A stretch of DNA of 64,000 nt from JAJPKK01 sp963807015 (GTDB taxonomy: Bacteria; Pseudomonadota; Alphaproteobacteria; Rhizobiales; Xanthobacteraceae), in the NCBI GenBank assembly GCA_963807015.1, contig CAWEAS010000022.1, positions 248,001 to 312,000 on the forward strand. The letters run 5' to 3'. The stretch's first letter is position 1. Each line of letters opens with the position of its first letter. This document shows positions 46,008-55,844 of the stretch, in pieces. The notes under the pieces are model-generated. The model saw nothing but the letters and a program-made list of their open reading frames with translations. It was not told where the DNA came from and did no database searches. The translations under genes and the position numbers were made by a program.

Positions 46008-46496
46008 ATGCGCGATAAGGGTAGCGTGGCCGCGGCGGCGCTGATTTTGGTTGCCCTCGCGTGCACTGTGCTCTACGCCACCGCTCAAGATAATCCTCCG
46101 CGACCGAACACTGCGGAACAACCATCCGGGAACGCATCGCCCGGGGAACCCACGGTCACTGTCCTCGATCGTCAGGACGCAGAGGGAATACTGGGCCGGG
46201 AAGTGCGTGGTAGTTCCGGCGAAAACATGGGTCGCATCGTTGACGTCATTGTCGACCGGAGCGGACAGGCTCGGGCCGCGATCATCGACTTCGGTGGGTT
46301 TCTTGGCGTCGGCAGCCGCAAAATCGCGGTGGACTGGAAGGCGCTGAGTTTTCCGCCGGCAACCCAGAAGATCGATCGAGTCACGCTGGAGCTGAGCAAA
46401 GACCAGGTTCGGGCCGCACCGGAATACAAGCCGGACAAGCCGATCGTCGTGCTCGGACCTTCCGGCAGCCTCGAATCGCTTCCGCTGCTGCCATGA
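46008..46496 (+). CDS. Exported PRC-barrel domain protein
   Basis: 162 residues. Signal peptide about 1-26 (VAAAALILVALACTVLYATAQ). A low-complexity Pro/Asn-rich linker leads to a PRC-barrel (about 55-125): GILGREVRGSSGENMGRIVDV, ARAAIIDFGGFLGVGSRKIAV. PRC-barrels are small beta-barrels used for protein or RNA binding; exported rhizobial ones have no established role. GGAGG lies five bases before the ATG. The 227-base gap before it shows no gene. Confidence 0.85.
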   Translation: MRDKGSVAAAALILVALACTVLYATAQDNPPRPNTAEQPSGNASPGEPTVTVLDRQDAEGILGREVRGSSGENMGRIVDVIVDRSGQARAAIIDFGGFLGVGSRKIAVDWKALSFPPATQKIDRVTLELSKDQVRAAPEYKPDKPIVVLGPSGSLESLPLLP

Positions 46497-46581
46497 TCTC
46501 GTTCGGGGATATGCAAAACGGGGGAACAGGCAACTGTCTGGAAAGTCTTTACGACGCATCCGCAATGATTCCGAACCAGGT

Positions 46582-47934
46582 GTGACGCCCGCAGCAGGCG
46601 AGCCGATCCTCAGCGTCGTGTCCTCGGCCGTGGATCAGGATGCCTCGTCGCAGCATCCCAAAGTGCTCCGGACAGATCTTCCCCCGGACTCCGGTGCGCC
46701 GGCCGATCCCGAGATGCCGCCAAGGCATCCGTCGACGCGCAGCCTGCGTGGGCTCGATTGGTTCATTTTCTTCGTTGCCGACGTGCAAACGGGCTTCGGG
46801 CCGTTCGTCGCCGTATATCTGACCGCACAAAAATGGACCCAGGTCGATATCGGCCTGATGCTGACGGTCGGCGGCCTCGTTTCGCTGGTCGGACAAATGC
46901 CGGGAGGCGCCATCGTCGACGCGGCCCGCTCGGAACGGCTGGTCGCCGGCATCGCGGTCGCAATCATCGCGGCGAGCGCCCTTGCCTACGCGCTCTGGCC
47001 GATATTTCCGGTGATCCTCCTCGCCGCAATCGCCCATTCCTGCGCGAGCTGCGTGCTGGGGCCGGCGATGGCTGCGATCAGTCTCGGCCTCGTCGGACAC
47101 CGCGGGATTGGCGAACGGCTCGGGCGCAATGCGCGTTTTGCGGCGCTCGGCAACGGTGTCGCCGCGGCGGCAATGGGCGCATCCGGATACTTTTTATCGG
47201 CGCGGGCCGTGTTCTTTGTCACGGCCGCCTTGCTCGGCCCGGCGTTGCTCGCATTGCGGCGTATCGCGACCAAGGAAATCGACCCTACTTCCGCCCACGG
47301 CGGTATGGCGGAAAGCCCCCCACCGGCCCATGCCATATCCGTCTCGCAGCTGCTGCGAAGGCGTCCGCTGCTGATCCTTGCCGGCTGCGTGATGCTGTTT
47401 CATCTCGCCAACGCCGCGATGTTACCGCTGATGGGCAGCGTGCTGACCACGCGATCCAGCAATTGGGCAACGGCCTTGATCGCCGCGTGCATCGTCGCGC
47501 CGCAGGCGATCGTTGCGATATCATCGCCCTGGGTTGGCCGGAAAGCACAGAGCTGGGGCCGCCGGCCGCTGCTGCTCGCGGCATTCGGGGCCTTGGCGTT
47601 GCGCGGCATGCTCTTTGCGGTCGTGCACGACCCATTCCTGCTCGTCGCCGTGCAACTTCTTGACGGCGTCGCCGGTGCCGTCCTTGCCGTGACCATCACG
47701 CTGACGATTGCCGACGTGACGCAGGGGACCGGTCACTTCAACCTCGGACAGGGCATCGTCGGTACGACGATGGGCGTCGGCGGTGCGCTGAGCACCACGC
47801 TTGCGGGCTATGTCAGCGACCGCTTCGGCAGTCCCATTGCCTTTGTGACGCTCGCGGCGATCGCGACGCTGGGGTTCCTTGCGGTCACGAGCTTGATGCC
47901 GGAGACCCGTCCGAACAACGTGACCGCCGGGTAA
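46582..47934 (+). CDS. MFS transporter
   Basis: 450 residues starting at GTG 46582. A hydrophilic N-terminal extension of about 55 residues precedes roughly twelve membrane segments, beginning with LDWFIFFVADVQTGFGPFVAVYL. The segment MPGGAIVDAARSERLVAGIAVAI is the MFS loop 2-3 region with the G-x-x-x-D core, and VGRKAQSWGRRPLLL is its repeat in the second half. MFS carriers move small solutes across the inner membrane; the substrate cannot be told. It lies between the PRC-barrel gene and the convergent GT4 gene (37 bases away). Confidence 0.88.
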   Translation: MTPAAGEPILSVVSSAVDQDASSQHPKVLRTDLPPDSGAPADPEMPPRHPSTRSLRGLDWFIFFVADVQTGFGPFVAVYLTAQKWTQVDIGLMLTVGGLVSLVGQMPGGAIVDAARSERLVAGIAVAIIAASALAYALWPIFPVILLAAIAHSCASCVLGPAMAAISLGLVGHRGIGERLGRNARFAALGNGVAAAAMGASGYFLSARAVFFVTAALLGPALLALRRIATKEIDPTSAHGGMAESPPPAHAISVSQLLRRRPLLILAGCVMLFHLANAAMLPLMGSVLTTRSSNWATALIAACIVAPQAIVAISSPWVGRKAQSWGRRPLLLAAFGALALRGMLFAVVHDPFLLVAVQLLDGVAGAVLAVTITLTIADVTQGTGHFNLGQGIVGTTMGVGGALSTTLAGYVSDRFGSPIAFVTLAAIATLGFLAVTSLMPETRPNNVTAG

Positions 47935-47971
47935 TGGAAAAGCGCGCCGCCTTTCGGCCAGCGCGCAAGAT

Positions 47972-49063
47972 TCACTGCGGCTCGGTCTGCGTTGCCTGCA
48001 GCGGCGCGCCATCAACCACCAGCTTAAGGTGGAGCCTCGCCTCTCCCATCAGGCGGCGGTAGACCGCGAGATAATCTTCCGCCATCCGCCGCGCGGTAAA
48101 CCGGCGCTCGAACTCGTGACGAATTCTTTCGCGCGACAGTCGCGGCAACCGGTCGACTGCGCCGATGGCGCCGTTCGCATCCTCGACAATAAATCCGGTC
48201 ACCCCTTCGTCGACGATCTCGGGAACCGAGCCGCGATTGAAGGCGATCACCGGCGTCCCGCAGGCCATCGCCTCGATCATCACCAAGCCAAAGGGTTCCG
48301 GCCAGTTGATCGGCACCAACAGTGCCATTGCGCCGCTCAGGAACTCCGATTTCTCCTCGTCGGTAATCTCGCCGATGAATTCGACCGCGTTTCCGGCCAT
48401 GAGCGGCTTGATCTCCGACTGGAAATAGTCGCGGTCCATCGGGTCGACCTTGGCGGCGACTTTGAGCGGAATGCCGCAATGTCGCGCGATTGCAATCGCG
48501 CGATCGATGCCTTTCTCCGGAGCGATGCGGCCAAGGAAAGCAAGATAGCGCTGCTTGGCCGGTATCGGACGGAGCAGGTCCTGGGGCAGACCGTGATGAA
48601 CGGTACGTATCCACCCGGCCTGAGGGAGCGGCCGGCGCTGCGCGTCGGAAATTGAAACCACCGGGACCGTCGGAAACGTCGTGAAGACCGGCTGAAGCTC
48701 GGGAAGATCGAGGCGGCCGTGCAGCGTCGTCACGAACGGAACCGATTGCCGCGAAAACAGCGAGAACGGGTAATAATCCAGATGAAAGTGAAGACAGTCG
48801 AACTCATCTGCTTGCTGGTGCACGCGCTCCAGCATCATCATGTGCAGCGCATTTGCGTCCCGCACCGCGCCATCAAGGCGAAGCGCGCGCGGCCAAACCG
48901 GCTCAAGCTTGCCGGACGTTCGTGAATCCCCGCTCGCAAACAGGGTAACATCGTGGCCCAGCGCAACGAGTTCCTCGGTCAGCCAGTGAACGACCCGTTC
49001 GGTTCCGCCATAAAGCTTCGGCGGCACCGCCTCTGTTAAAGGGGCAATGTGGGCGATGTGCAT
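47972..49063 (-). CDS. Glycosyltransferase family 4 protein
   Basis: 363 residues, GT-B fold. N-terminal Rossmann domain: HIAHIAPLTEAVPPKLYGGTERVVHWL, then LHFHLDYYPFSLF. The C-terminal nucleotide-sugar domain has YLAFLGRIAPEKGIDRAI and the E-x7-E motif (EPFGLVMIEAMACGTPVIAF). It moves a sugar from an activated donor to an acceptor; donor and acceptor unknown. Predicted cytoplasmic or peripheral membrane. It is convergent with the MFS gene and divergent from the ABC exporter. Confidence 0.9.
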   Translation of the reverse strand: MHIAHIAPLTEAVPPKLYGGTERVVHWLTEELVALGHDVTLFASGDSRTSGKLEPVWPRALRLDGAVRDANALHMMMLERVHQQADEFDCLHFHLDYYPFSLFSRQSVPFVTTLHGRLDLPELQPVFTTFPTVPVVSISDAQRRPLPQAGWIRTVHHGLPQDLLRPIPAKQRYLAFLGRIAPEKGIDRAIAIARHCGIPLKVAAKVDPMDRDYFQSEIKPLMAGNAVEFIGEITDEEKSEFLSGAMALLVPINWPEPFGLVMIEAMACGTPVIAFNRGSVPEIVDEGVTGFIVEDANGAIGAVDRLPRLSRERIRHEFERRFTARRMAEDYLAVYRRLMGEARLHLKLVVDGAPLQATQTEPQ

Positions 49064-49194
49064 CTAGCTCGCTCCTTGTCAGCGGAAGTCGGCGGAAGGC
49101 GTGTTGTCGTGGTGAGTTCCGTTCCCAACGTTGCAAACCATCTCGCCGCGATTTGGTTCGCTGGGAACTGGGAACTTAATTTTCCGACGCTTTA

Positions 49195-49219
49195 GGAACC
49201 TTCTCAATTCTGGAGCGTC
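49195..49219 (+). promoter_or_regulatory. Possible EcfG-type general-stress promoter
   Basis: GGAAC (49195-49199), a 16-base spacer and CGTC (49216-49219) approach the alphaproteobacterial EcfG consensus GGAAC-N16/17-CGTT, with one mismatch. It lies 137 bases upstream of the ABC exporter start. Confidence 0.25.
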
Positions 49220-49355
49220 AACGACCACACAACCTGATGGGCTCCCGATAGATGGATGCCCCCACGGATTCGTTCGGCTCTCACGCGAGACAGCCTCGTG
49301 TTCCGCGTCTGATGTGGGGCGTCCCTATGCGGTCGAAAGGGAAGGGTCGGCCTTA

Positions 49356-51122
<1,767 letters not shown>

Positions 51123-51132
51123 TTTGGCGCGC

Positions 51133-51222
51133 CGTAGCCCGGATGAGCGCAGCGATATCCGGGGCAGCGCTTCCATCTCTGGAATCGTCGTTCCCGGATG
51201 TCGCTTCGCTCATCCGGGCTAC
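51133..51222. repeat. Dispersed palindromic repeat (GTAGCCCGGATGAGC family)
   Basis: Left end GTAGCCCGGATGAGCGCAGC and right end GCTTCGCTCATCCGGGCTAC are near-perfect inverted copies about 50 bases apart. Same family as 37665-37788 and 55706-55829. It lies just after the ABC exporter stop and may act as a transcript end. Confidence 0.85.
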
Positions 51223-51227
51223 CGAAC

Positions 51228-51351
51228 GTAGGGTGGGCAAAGCGAAGCGTGCCCAACAAATGTGAGAATCTTCGCCCGCACGCGGATTGTTTCGCGCGTT
51301 CGACCGTGTCCGAAGTCTGACGGTGGGCACGCTTCGCTTTGCCCACCCTAC
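51228..51351. repeat. 27-bp perfect inverted repeat
   Basis: A 27-base arm starting GTAGGGTGGGCAAAGCGAAG (51228-51254) is exactly inverted at 51325-51351. A third exact copy of the arm, in the second orientation, is at 62019-62045. The 70-base spacer holds no gene. This is an extragenic mobile-type palindrome. Confidence 0.85.
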
Positions 51352-51379
51352 GAAGTCGGATCGTCGGGAACTGCGACTG

Positions 51380-51688
51380 CTACTTCGTCGCGATCAGCGA
51401 AAAGAGCTCGCCGGGGCGGCGGTAGGCGAGGTCGAGCACCATCGCTTCCTGCATGTCGATCGACTCGACCTTGGCGAGCGGCGGACCCTGCCAGCATCGC
51501 TCGATCATCTTCTCCACGGCTTCCGGAGCGCCCGAGATCACCACCTCGACAGCGCCGTCGGCGCGGTTGCGCACCCAGCCCTTGAGCCCGAGCGCCAGCG
51601 CCTCGCGCTCGACCCAGACGCGAAAGCCGATCTTCTGTACCATGCCCCGGATCATCAACCGTTTGATGTCGCGGCTTTCATTTGCCAT
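51380..51688 (-). CDS. acyP: Acylphosphatase
   Basis: 102 residues. Hydrolyses carboxyl-phosphate bonds of acylphosphates in the cytoplasm. The catalytic Arg23 (GMVQKIGFRVWV) and Asn41 (GWVRNRADGAVEV) of the family are present; length is usual. Its ATG overlaps the end of the upstream gamma-glutamylcyclotransferase gene by 11 bases, so translation is likely coupled. Last gene of the anmK operon. Confidence 0.93.
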   Translation of the reverse strand: MANESRDIKRLMIRGMVQKIGFRVWVEREALALGLKGWVRNRADGAVEVVISGAPEAVEKMIERCWQGPPLAKVESIDMQEAMVLDLAYRRPGELFSLIATK

Positions 51689-52157
51689 GGACCGTAACCT
51701 TCGCCCGCGGCGGTGCCGCGGGAGCGAAGCGGCCCAGCGGCGCCGGCGCGATGCGTGCCAAACCCCGAACGTAGTGGGGCGGCAACCCGGCCTCGCGCGC
51801 AGCCATGGTCACCACGCCCATATAACCCGATTTTGGGCGTCCTTGAACACGGCTCGCTGCCACGTAAACGAGCGCCGACACCCGCCGGCGATCCGCGATC
51901 ACCACCTTGGTGTCGACCCGGTAGAGGCCGGTATCGACATTCTCGTAGGCGTGGAGCGCCGCGAGGTCGCGCGTCGTGAGGCGCCAGAGCACGCCGTGCA
52001 CCACGCCGCCGCGTGTCGGGACGATTGTTGCGAGCCCGTGGCGCATAATGATGAACCGATGGCCCGGCAGCACCGCGAGCCCCTCGAACCGTGCCCCGGG
52101 GCAGCGCCACCCCATCATCATGCGGTTCATGTTTGAACCGTACGCAAAATGCAACAT
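51678..52157 (-). CDS. Gamma-glutamylcyclotransferase-like protein (AIG2/GGCT fold)
   Basis: 159 residues from ATG 52157. Begins MLHFAYGSNMNRMMM with the YGSN substrate-binding loop of the family. The conserved acid is Glu72 in ALHAYENVDTGLYR. GGCT enzymes release 5-oxoproline from gamma-glutamyl amides; related folds act on gamma-glutamylamines. The C-terminal part (GYMGVVTMAAREAGLPPHYV) is typical of short bacterial members. The start lies five bases after the anmK stop. Confidence 0.85.
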   Translation of the reverse strand: MLHFAYGSNMNRMMMGWRCPGARFEGLAVLPGHRFIIMRHGLATIVPTRGGVVHGVLWRLTTRDLAALHAYENVDTGLYRVDTKVVIADRRRVSALVYVAASRVQGRPKSGYMGVVTMAAREAGLPPHYVRGLARIAPAPLGRFAPAAPPRAKVTVHGK

Positions 52158-52162
52158 CGCAC

Positions 52163-53287
52163 TCACTCCCCCGGTCGAGGCTGCGCCGGCAGCGCAACGA
52201 CGCCACCCGACATGGCGCGGGGCACACCGGTGGTGCCCGGAAAGGTGATCGGCAGGCCGCGCAGGCGGCGCACCGCGAGATAAGCAAAGGCCTGGGCCTC
52301 GATGGCATCTCCGGCCCACCCGACGGCGGCGGCGGTCTCGACCTTTGCCGGGGCAAGCCGCGCGGCGAGCATCTTGATCAGCGTCGGATTGTTGGCGCCC
52401 CCGCCGACGACGATGACGCTCAGGGGCGGCCGCGGCAGATGCGGAACGATACGCGCGACGGCAGCAGCCGTGAGCGCGGTCAGCGTCGCGGCGCCATCGG
52501 CGACGTCGAGCCCTGCGACCTCTGCTGCGGCGACCACGAACGCATTGCGGTCGAGCGACTTCGGCGGCGGCGCCGCCAAGAATGGCGCGGCGAGCACGCG
52601 CTCCAAAATATCCTCGTGCACCCTCCCCTGCGCGGCCGTGGCGCCATCCTGGTCCCAAGGCATTCCCGTGCGCGTGCGCATGAAATCGTCGATCAGGGCG
52701 TTGCCCGGTCCGGTGTCACACGCGATCGGGTCGCCGCTCTCGGCCACATAGGTGATGTTCGCGACGCCGCCGACGTTGAGAACGATCAGCGGCCGCGGCC
52801 GCGCGATCTTCGCCGCCAGCGCTTCGTGATAGATCGGCACCAGCGGTGCGCCCTGCCCGCCAGCAGCCACGTCCGCGGCGCGAAAATCATGGACGACCGC
52901 TAAGCCGAGCCGATCTGCAAGGGTCTGCCCGCAGCCGATCTGCACGGTGAGCCGATCATGCGGACGGTGCAGGACGGTCTGGCCATGAAAAGCCACCACA
53001 TCGACGGTATCGGCGCCGATGCGATGCGCGGCGAGAAAGCGCGCGACCGCGGCGGCATGACGTTCGGTCACCATCTGCTCGGCAGCCGCGAGCGCTCCCG
53101 GCCGGGATTGCCGGTCGTGCAACTCTTCCGCATCGACAAGCGCGCGACGCAAGAGGTCGCGCTCTTCCGAGCCATAGGCGTCGGTCGCGCTCGGCCCGAA
53201 GCCGGTCACGCTCTCGCCATCGGTCTCGATCACAGCCACGTCGATGCCGTCGAGCGAAGTGCCGCTCATAAGGCCGACCGCACGCAT
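52163..53287 (-). CDS. anmK: Anhydro-N-acetylmuramic acid kinase
   Basis: 374 residues. Phosphorylates and opens 1,6-anhydro-MurNAc from peptidoglycan turnover to MurNAc-6-phosphate. Motifs: GLMSGTSLDGID (5-16, ATP loop), VVAFHGQTVLHRP, VLNVGGVANITY, ACDTGPGNALIDDFM, and VVGGGANNPTL. I start at ATG 53287 (GTG 53290 also possible), preceded by GGGGGA; an upstream extension to 53599 runs antisense into tyrS and is not real. First gene of a three-gene operon with GGCT and acyP; divergent from tyrS, 108 bases apart. Confidence 0.95.
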   Translation of the reverse strand: MRAVGLMSGTSLDGIDVAVIETDGESVTGFGPSATDAYGSEERDLLRRALVDAEELHDRQSRPGALAAAEQMVTERHAAAVARFLAAHRIGADTVDVVAFHGQTVLHRPHDRLTVQIGCGQTLADRLGLAVVHDFRAADVAAGGQGAPLVPIYHEALAAKIARPRPLIVLNVGGVANITYVAESGDPIACDTGPGNALIDDFMRTRTGMPWDQDGATAAQGRVHEDILERVLAAPFLAAPPPKSLDRNAFVVAAAEVAGLDVADGAATLTALTAAAVARIVPHLPRPPLSVIVVGGGANNPTLIKMLAARLAPAKVETAAAVGWAGDAIEAQAFAYLAVRRLRGLPITFPGTTGVPRAMSGGVVALPAQPRPGE

Positions 53288-53395
53288 CACCCGTCCCCCG
53301 GTTGTATCGGTCCATGGACCTGATAAACCGTCTGCCGGCCGAACTGTCGGCCGAACCCTTGAATCAAACGTTAAAGATAGGAACGCAGCGAGCTT

Positions 53396-54646
53396 ATGGC
53401 GACGTTCAAATCCGATTTTCTGGAAGTCCTGTCGAGCCGCGGCTTCATTAATCAAGTCTCCGAGCCGGAGGCGCTGGACGCGCTCGCCGCGCAGAAATCC
53501 ATCAGCGCCTATATCGGATTCGACTGCACCGCGCCGTCCCTGCACGTCGGCAGCCTTGTCCAGATCATGCTGCTCTACTGGCTGCAGCAGACCGGGCACC
53601 GTCCGATCGCGCTCATGGGCAGCGGCACCACCCGTGTTGGTGATCCGTCAGGCAAGGATGAAAGCCGGCGCCTGCTGACCGAGGCGACGATCGCACAGAA
53701 CCTCGCCGGCATTCGAGCCGTATTCGACAAATTTCTCGATTTCGGCAGCGGCAAAGCGATCATGGCTGACAATGCCGATTGGCTTACCGCGCTCAACCAT
53801 ATCGAATTCCTGCGCGAGGTCGGTCGCCACTTTTCCATCAACCGTATGCTGACGCTCGATTCGATCAAGCTGCGTCTCGATCGCGAGCAGGAGCTGTCAT
53901 TCCTGGAGTTCAGCTACGTCGTGCTCCAGGCCTACGATTTCGTCGAGCTACACCGCCGCTACGGCTGCGTGCTGCAGATGGGCGGGTCGGACCAGTGGGG
54001 GAATATCGTCAATGGCATCGACCTGGGCCGACGGCTTGCCAATGCACAACTCTTTGCGCTGACTTCATCGCTAATCACGACTGCGTCCGGGGCCAAAATG
54101 GGCAAGACGGCCGCCGGCGCCGTGTGGCTCAACGCCGATCTTGTGAGCCCCTACGACTATTGGCAGTTCTGGCGCAACACTGAAGACGGCGACGTGGTCC
54201 GCTTCCTCAAGCTGTTCACGGTGCTGCCGCTCGATGAGATCAACCGGCTCGCAGCGTTGCGCGGCGCGGACATCAACGAAGCAAAGAAGGTGCTGGCGAC
54301 GGACGCCACTACGCTTGTTCACGGCCGGGCAGCCGCGACCGAAGCCGCCGAGACCGCGCGGAAGACGTTCGAGGAAGGCGCTCTCGCCGAGACGTTGCCA
54401 ACCGTCGAGATTGCGCACAGCGACCTCGAGAAGGGCCTCGGCGTACTCAACGCGTTCGCCGAGAAGGCACACCTTGCGACATCGAACGGCGAGGCACGCC
54501 GCCAGATCAAAGCCGGCGGCCTCAAGGTCAACGATGCCACCGTGAGCGACGACAAGATGGTCCTCACGGCGCGCGATCTCACGCCGGAAGGCGTGATCAA
54601 GCTGTCGCTCGGCAAGAAGCGCCACGTCCTGCTCCGCCCGGTGTGA
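53396..54646 (+). CDS. tyrS: Tyrosyl-tRNA synthetase
   Basis: 416 residues. Charges tRNA-Tyr. Class I synthetase signatures: the HIGH-like HVGSL (50-54), QMGGSDQWGNIVNGIDL (194-210), and the KMSKS-like KMGKT (234-238). A C-terminal S4 RNA-binding domain follows (EARRQIKAGGLKVNDATV). Length and layout are those of bacterial TyrRS. It stands alone, divergent from anmK, an arrangement common in Hyphomicrobiales. Confidence 0.97.
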   Translation: MATFKSDFLEVLSSRGFINQVSEPEALDALAAQKSISAYIGFDCTAPSLHVGSLVQIMLLYWLQQTGHRPIALMGSGTTRVGDPSGKDESRRLLTEATIAQNLAGIRAVFDKFLDFGSGKAIMADNADWLTALNHIEFLREVGRHFSINRMLTLDSIKLRLDREQELSFLEFSYVVLQAYDFVELHRRYGCVLQMGGSDQWGNIVNGIDLGRRLANAQLFALTSSLITTASGAKMGKTAAGAVWLNADLVSPYDYWQFWRNTEDGDVVRFLKLFTVLPLDEINRLAALRGADINEAKKVLATDATTLVHGRAAATEAAETARKTFEEGALAETLPTVEIAHSDLEKGLGVLNAFAEKAHLATSNGEARRQIKAGGLKVNDATVSDDKMVLTARDLTPEGVIKLSLGKKRHVLLRPV

Positions 54647-54715
54647 TCGCCGCGCCCACGCCCCAAGATAAAGTCGCGTGTTGCGCCGGTTTGCGATCGG
54701 CCGGGAACCGCCGCT

Positions 54716-55699
54716 ATGATTGACCGACGTCTCGCCGTGAGCCTGATATCCGCCGCCGCGGTCGCACCAAAGAGCGCCGCGCTCGCGCAGCCGATTGGAC
54801 AGCACGTGCTCAAGCGCACCCGCACGACGACACTCGACATCGCCTACGAGGAAACCGGGCCTGACACCGGCTTTCCCGTCCTGCTGATGCATGGCTTTCC
54901 TTACGATCCACGTGCCTATGACGACGTGGCGCCACAGGTTGCGGCGTCCGGGTATCGCGTCATCGTGCCCTATCTTCGCGGCTATGGGCCGACGCGGTTC
55001 CTGTCGGCGGACACGCCGCGCTCCGGGCAGCAGGCCGCGCTCGGCCACGATCTCCTCGAATTGATGGACGCGCTCAAGCTGCCGCGCGCGGTGGTTGCCG
55101 GCTACGATTGGGGCGGACGCGGCGCCTGCATCGTTGCCGCGCTGTGGCCTGAGCGGGTGCACGGCCTCGTCTCGGCAAACGGCTACAACATTCAGGACAT
55201 TCCGGGCTCGATCGTCCCGGCACCGCCGGCGCAAGAGCATCGGCTGTGGTACCAGTACTATTTCCACACCGAGCGCGGGCGCGCAGGGCTCGCGGCCAAT
55301 CGGCGCGACTTGTGCAAGCTGCTGTGGCGGCTGTGGTCGCCGAATTGGACGTTCGACGACACCACATTCGAACGCAGCGCCGTCTCGTTCGACAATCCGG
55401 ACTTCGTCGACGTCGTCATCCAATCGTATCGTCATCGCTTCGGCTACGCGCCCGGCGATCCGGCGCTGGAGACGATCGAGCAGCGGCTTGCCGCAAGCCC
55501 GCCGATTCCAGTGCCGACCATCGTGCTGCATGGTGAAGGCGACGGCGTCGGCGCGCCCGCCGCGTCGGCATCGCATGCGCGCTTCTTCACGGGCTCATAT
55601 CAGCGCCGGTTGATCCCCGTCATCGGCCACAACGTCCCGCAGGAAGCGCCGCGCGAATTTGCGGCCGCGCTCCTTGAGTTGCTGGCAACCCGGCGATGA
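54716..55699 (+). CDS. Exported alpha/beta hydrolase, epoxide-hydrolase-like
   Basis: 327 residues. The N-terminus (IDRRLAVSLISAAAVAPKSAALAQ) is a short signal peptide with a twin arginine. The hydrolase core shows LLMHGFPYDPRAYDD (oxyanion region HGFP), the nucleophile elbow GYDWGG (Asp nucleophile, as in epoxide hydrolases and haloalkane dehalogenases), and IGHNVPQEAP with the catalytic His. The Asp nucleophile separates it from esterases with Ser. Substrate unknown. It lies 69 bases after tyrS and is followed by a palindromic repeat. Confidence 0.88.
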   Translation: MIDRRLAVSLISAAAVAPKSAALAQPIGQHVLKRTRTTTLDIAYEETGPDTGFPVLLMHGFPYDPRAYDDVAPQVAASGYRVIVPYLRGYGPTRFLSADTPRSGQQAALGHDLLELMDALKLPRAVVAGYDWGGRGACIVAALWPERVHGLVSANGYNIQDIPGSIVPAPPAQEHRLWYQYYFHTERGRAGLAANRRDLCKLLWRLWSPNWTFDDTTFERSAVSFDNPDFVDVVIQSYRHRFGYAPGDPALETIEQRLAASPPIPVPTIVLHGEGDGVGAPAASASHARFFTGSYQRRLIPVIGHNVPQEAPREFAAALLELLATRR

Positions 55700-55705
55700 C
55701 GAGCC

Positions 55706-55829
55706 GTAGCCCGGATGAGCGTAGCGACATCCGGGGCCGACCTATCAGATTTGAAGCACCGATCCTATTGAAACGCACCGATCCGATTGAAGCGCTGATC
55801 CCGGATATCGCTCCGCTCATCCGGGCTAC
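55706..55829. repeat. Dispersed palindromic repeat (GTAGCCCGGATGAGC family)
   Basis: Left end GTAGCCCGGATGAGCGTAGC and right end ATCGCTCCGCTCATCCGGGC are inverted. The interior contains a small repeat (GCACCGATCC occurs twice, about 24 bases apart). It lies between convergent genes. Confidence 0.85.
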
Positions 55830-55844
55830 GAGAAATCGACTAAC

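Noticed and set aside
54071..55576. 501-residue minus-strand frame opposite tyrS and the hydrolase
   Set aside because: It spans the intergenic gap and opposes two clear genes; Arg-rich shadow.
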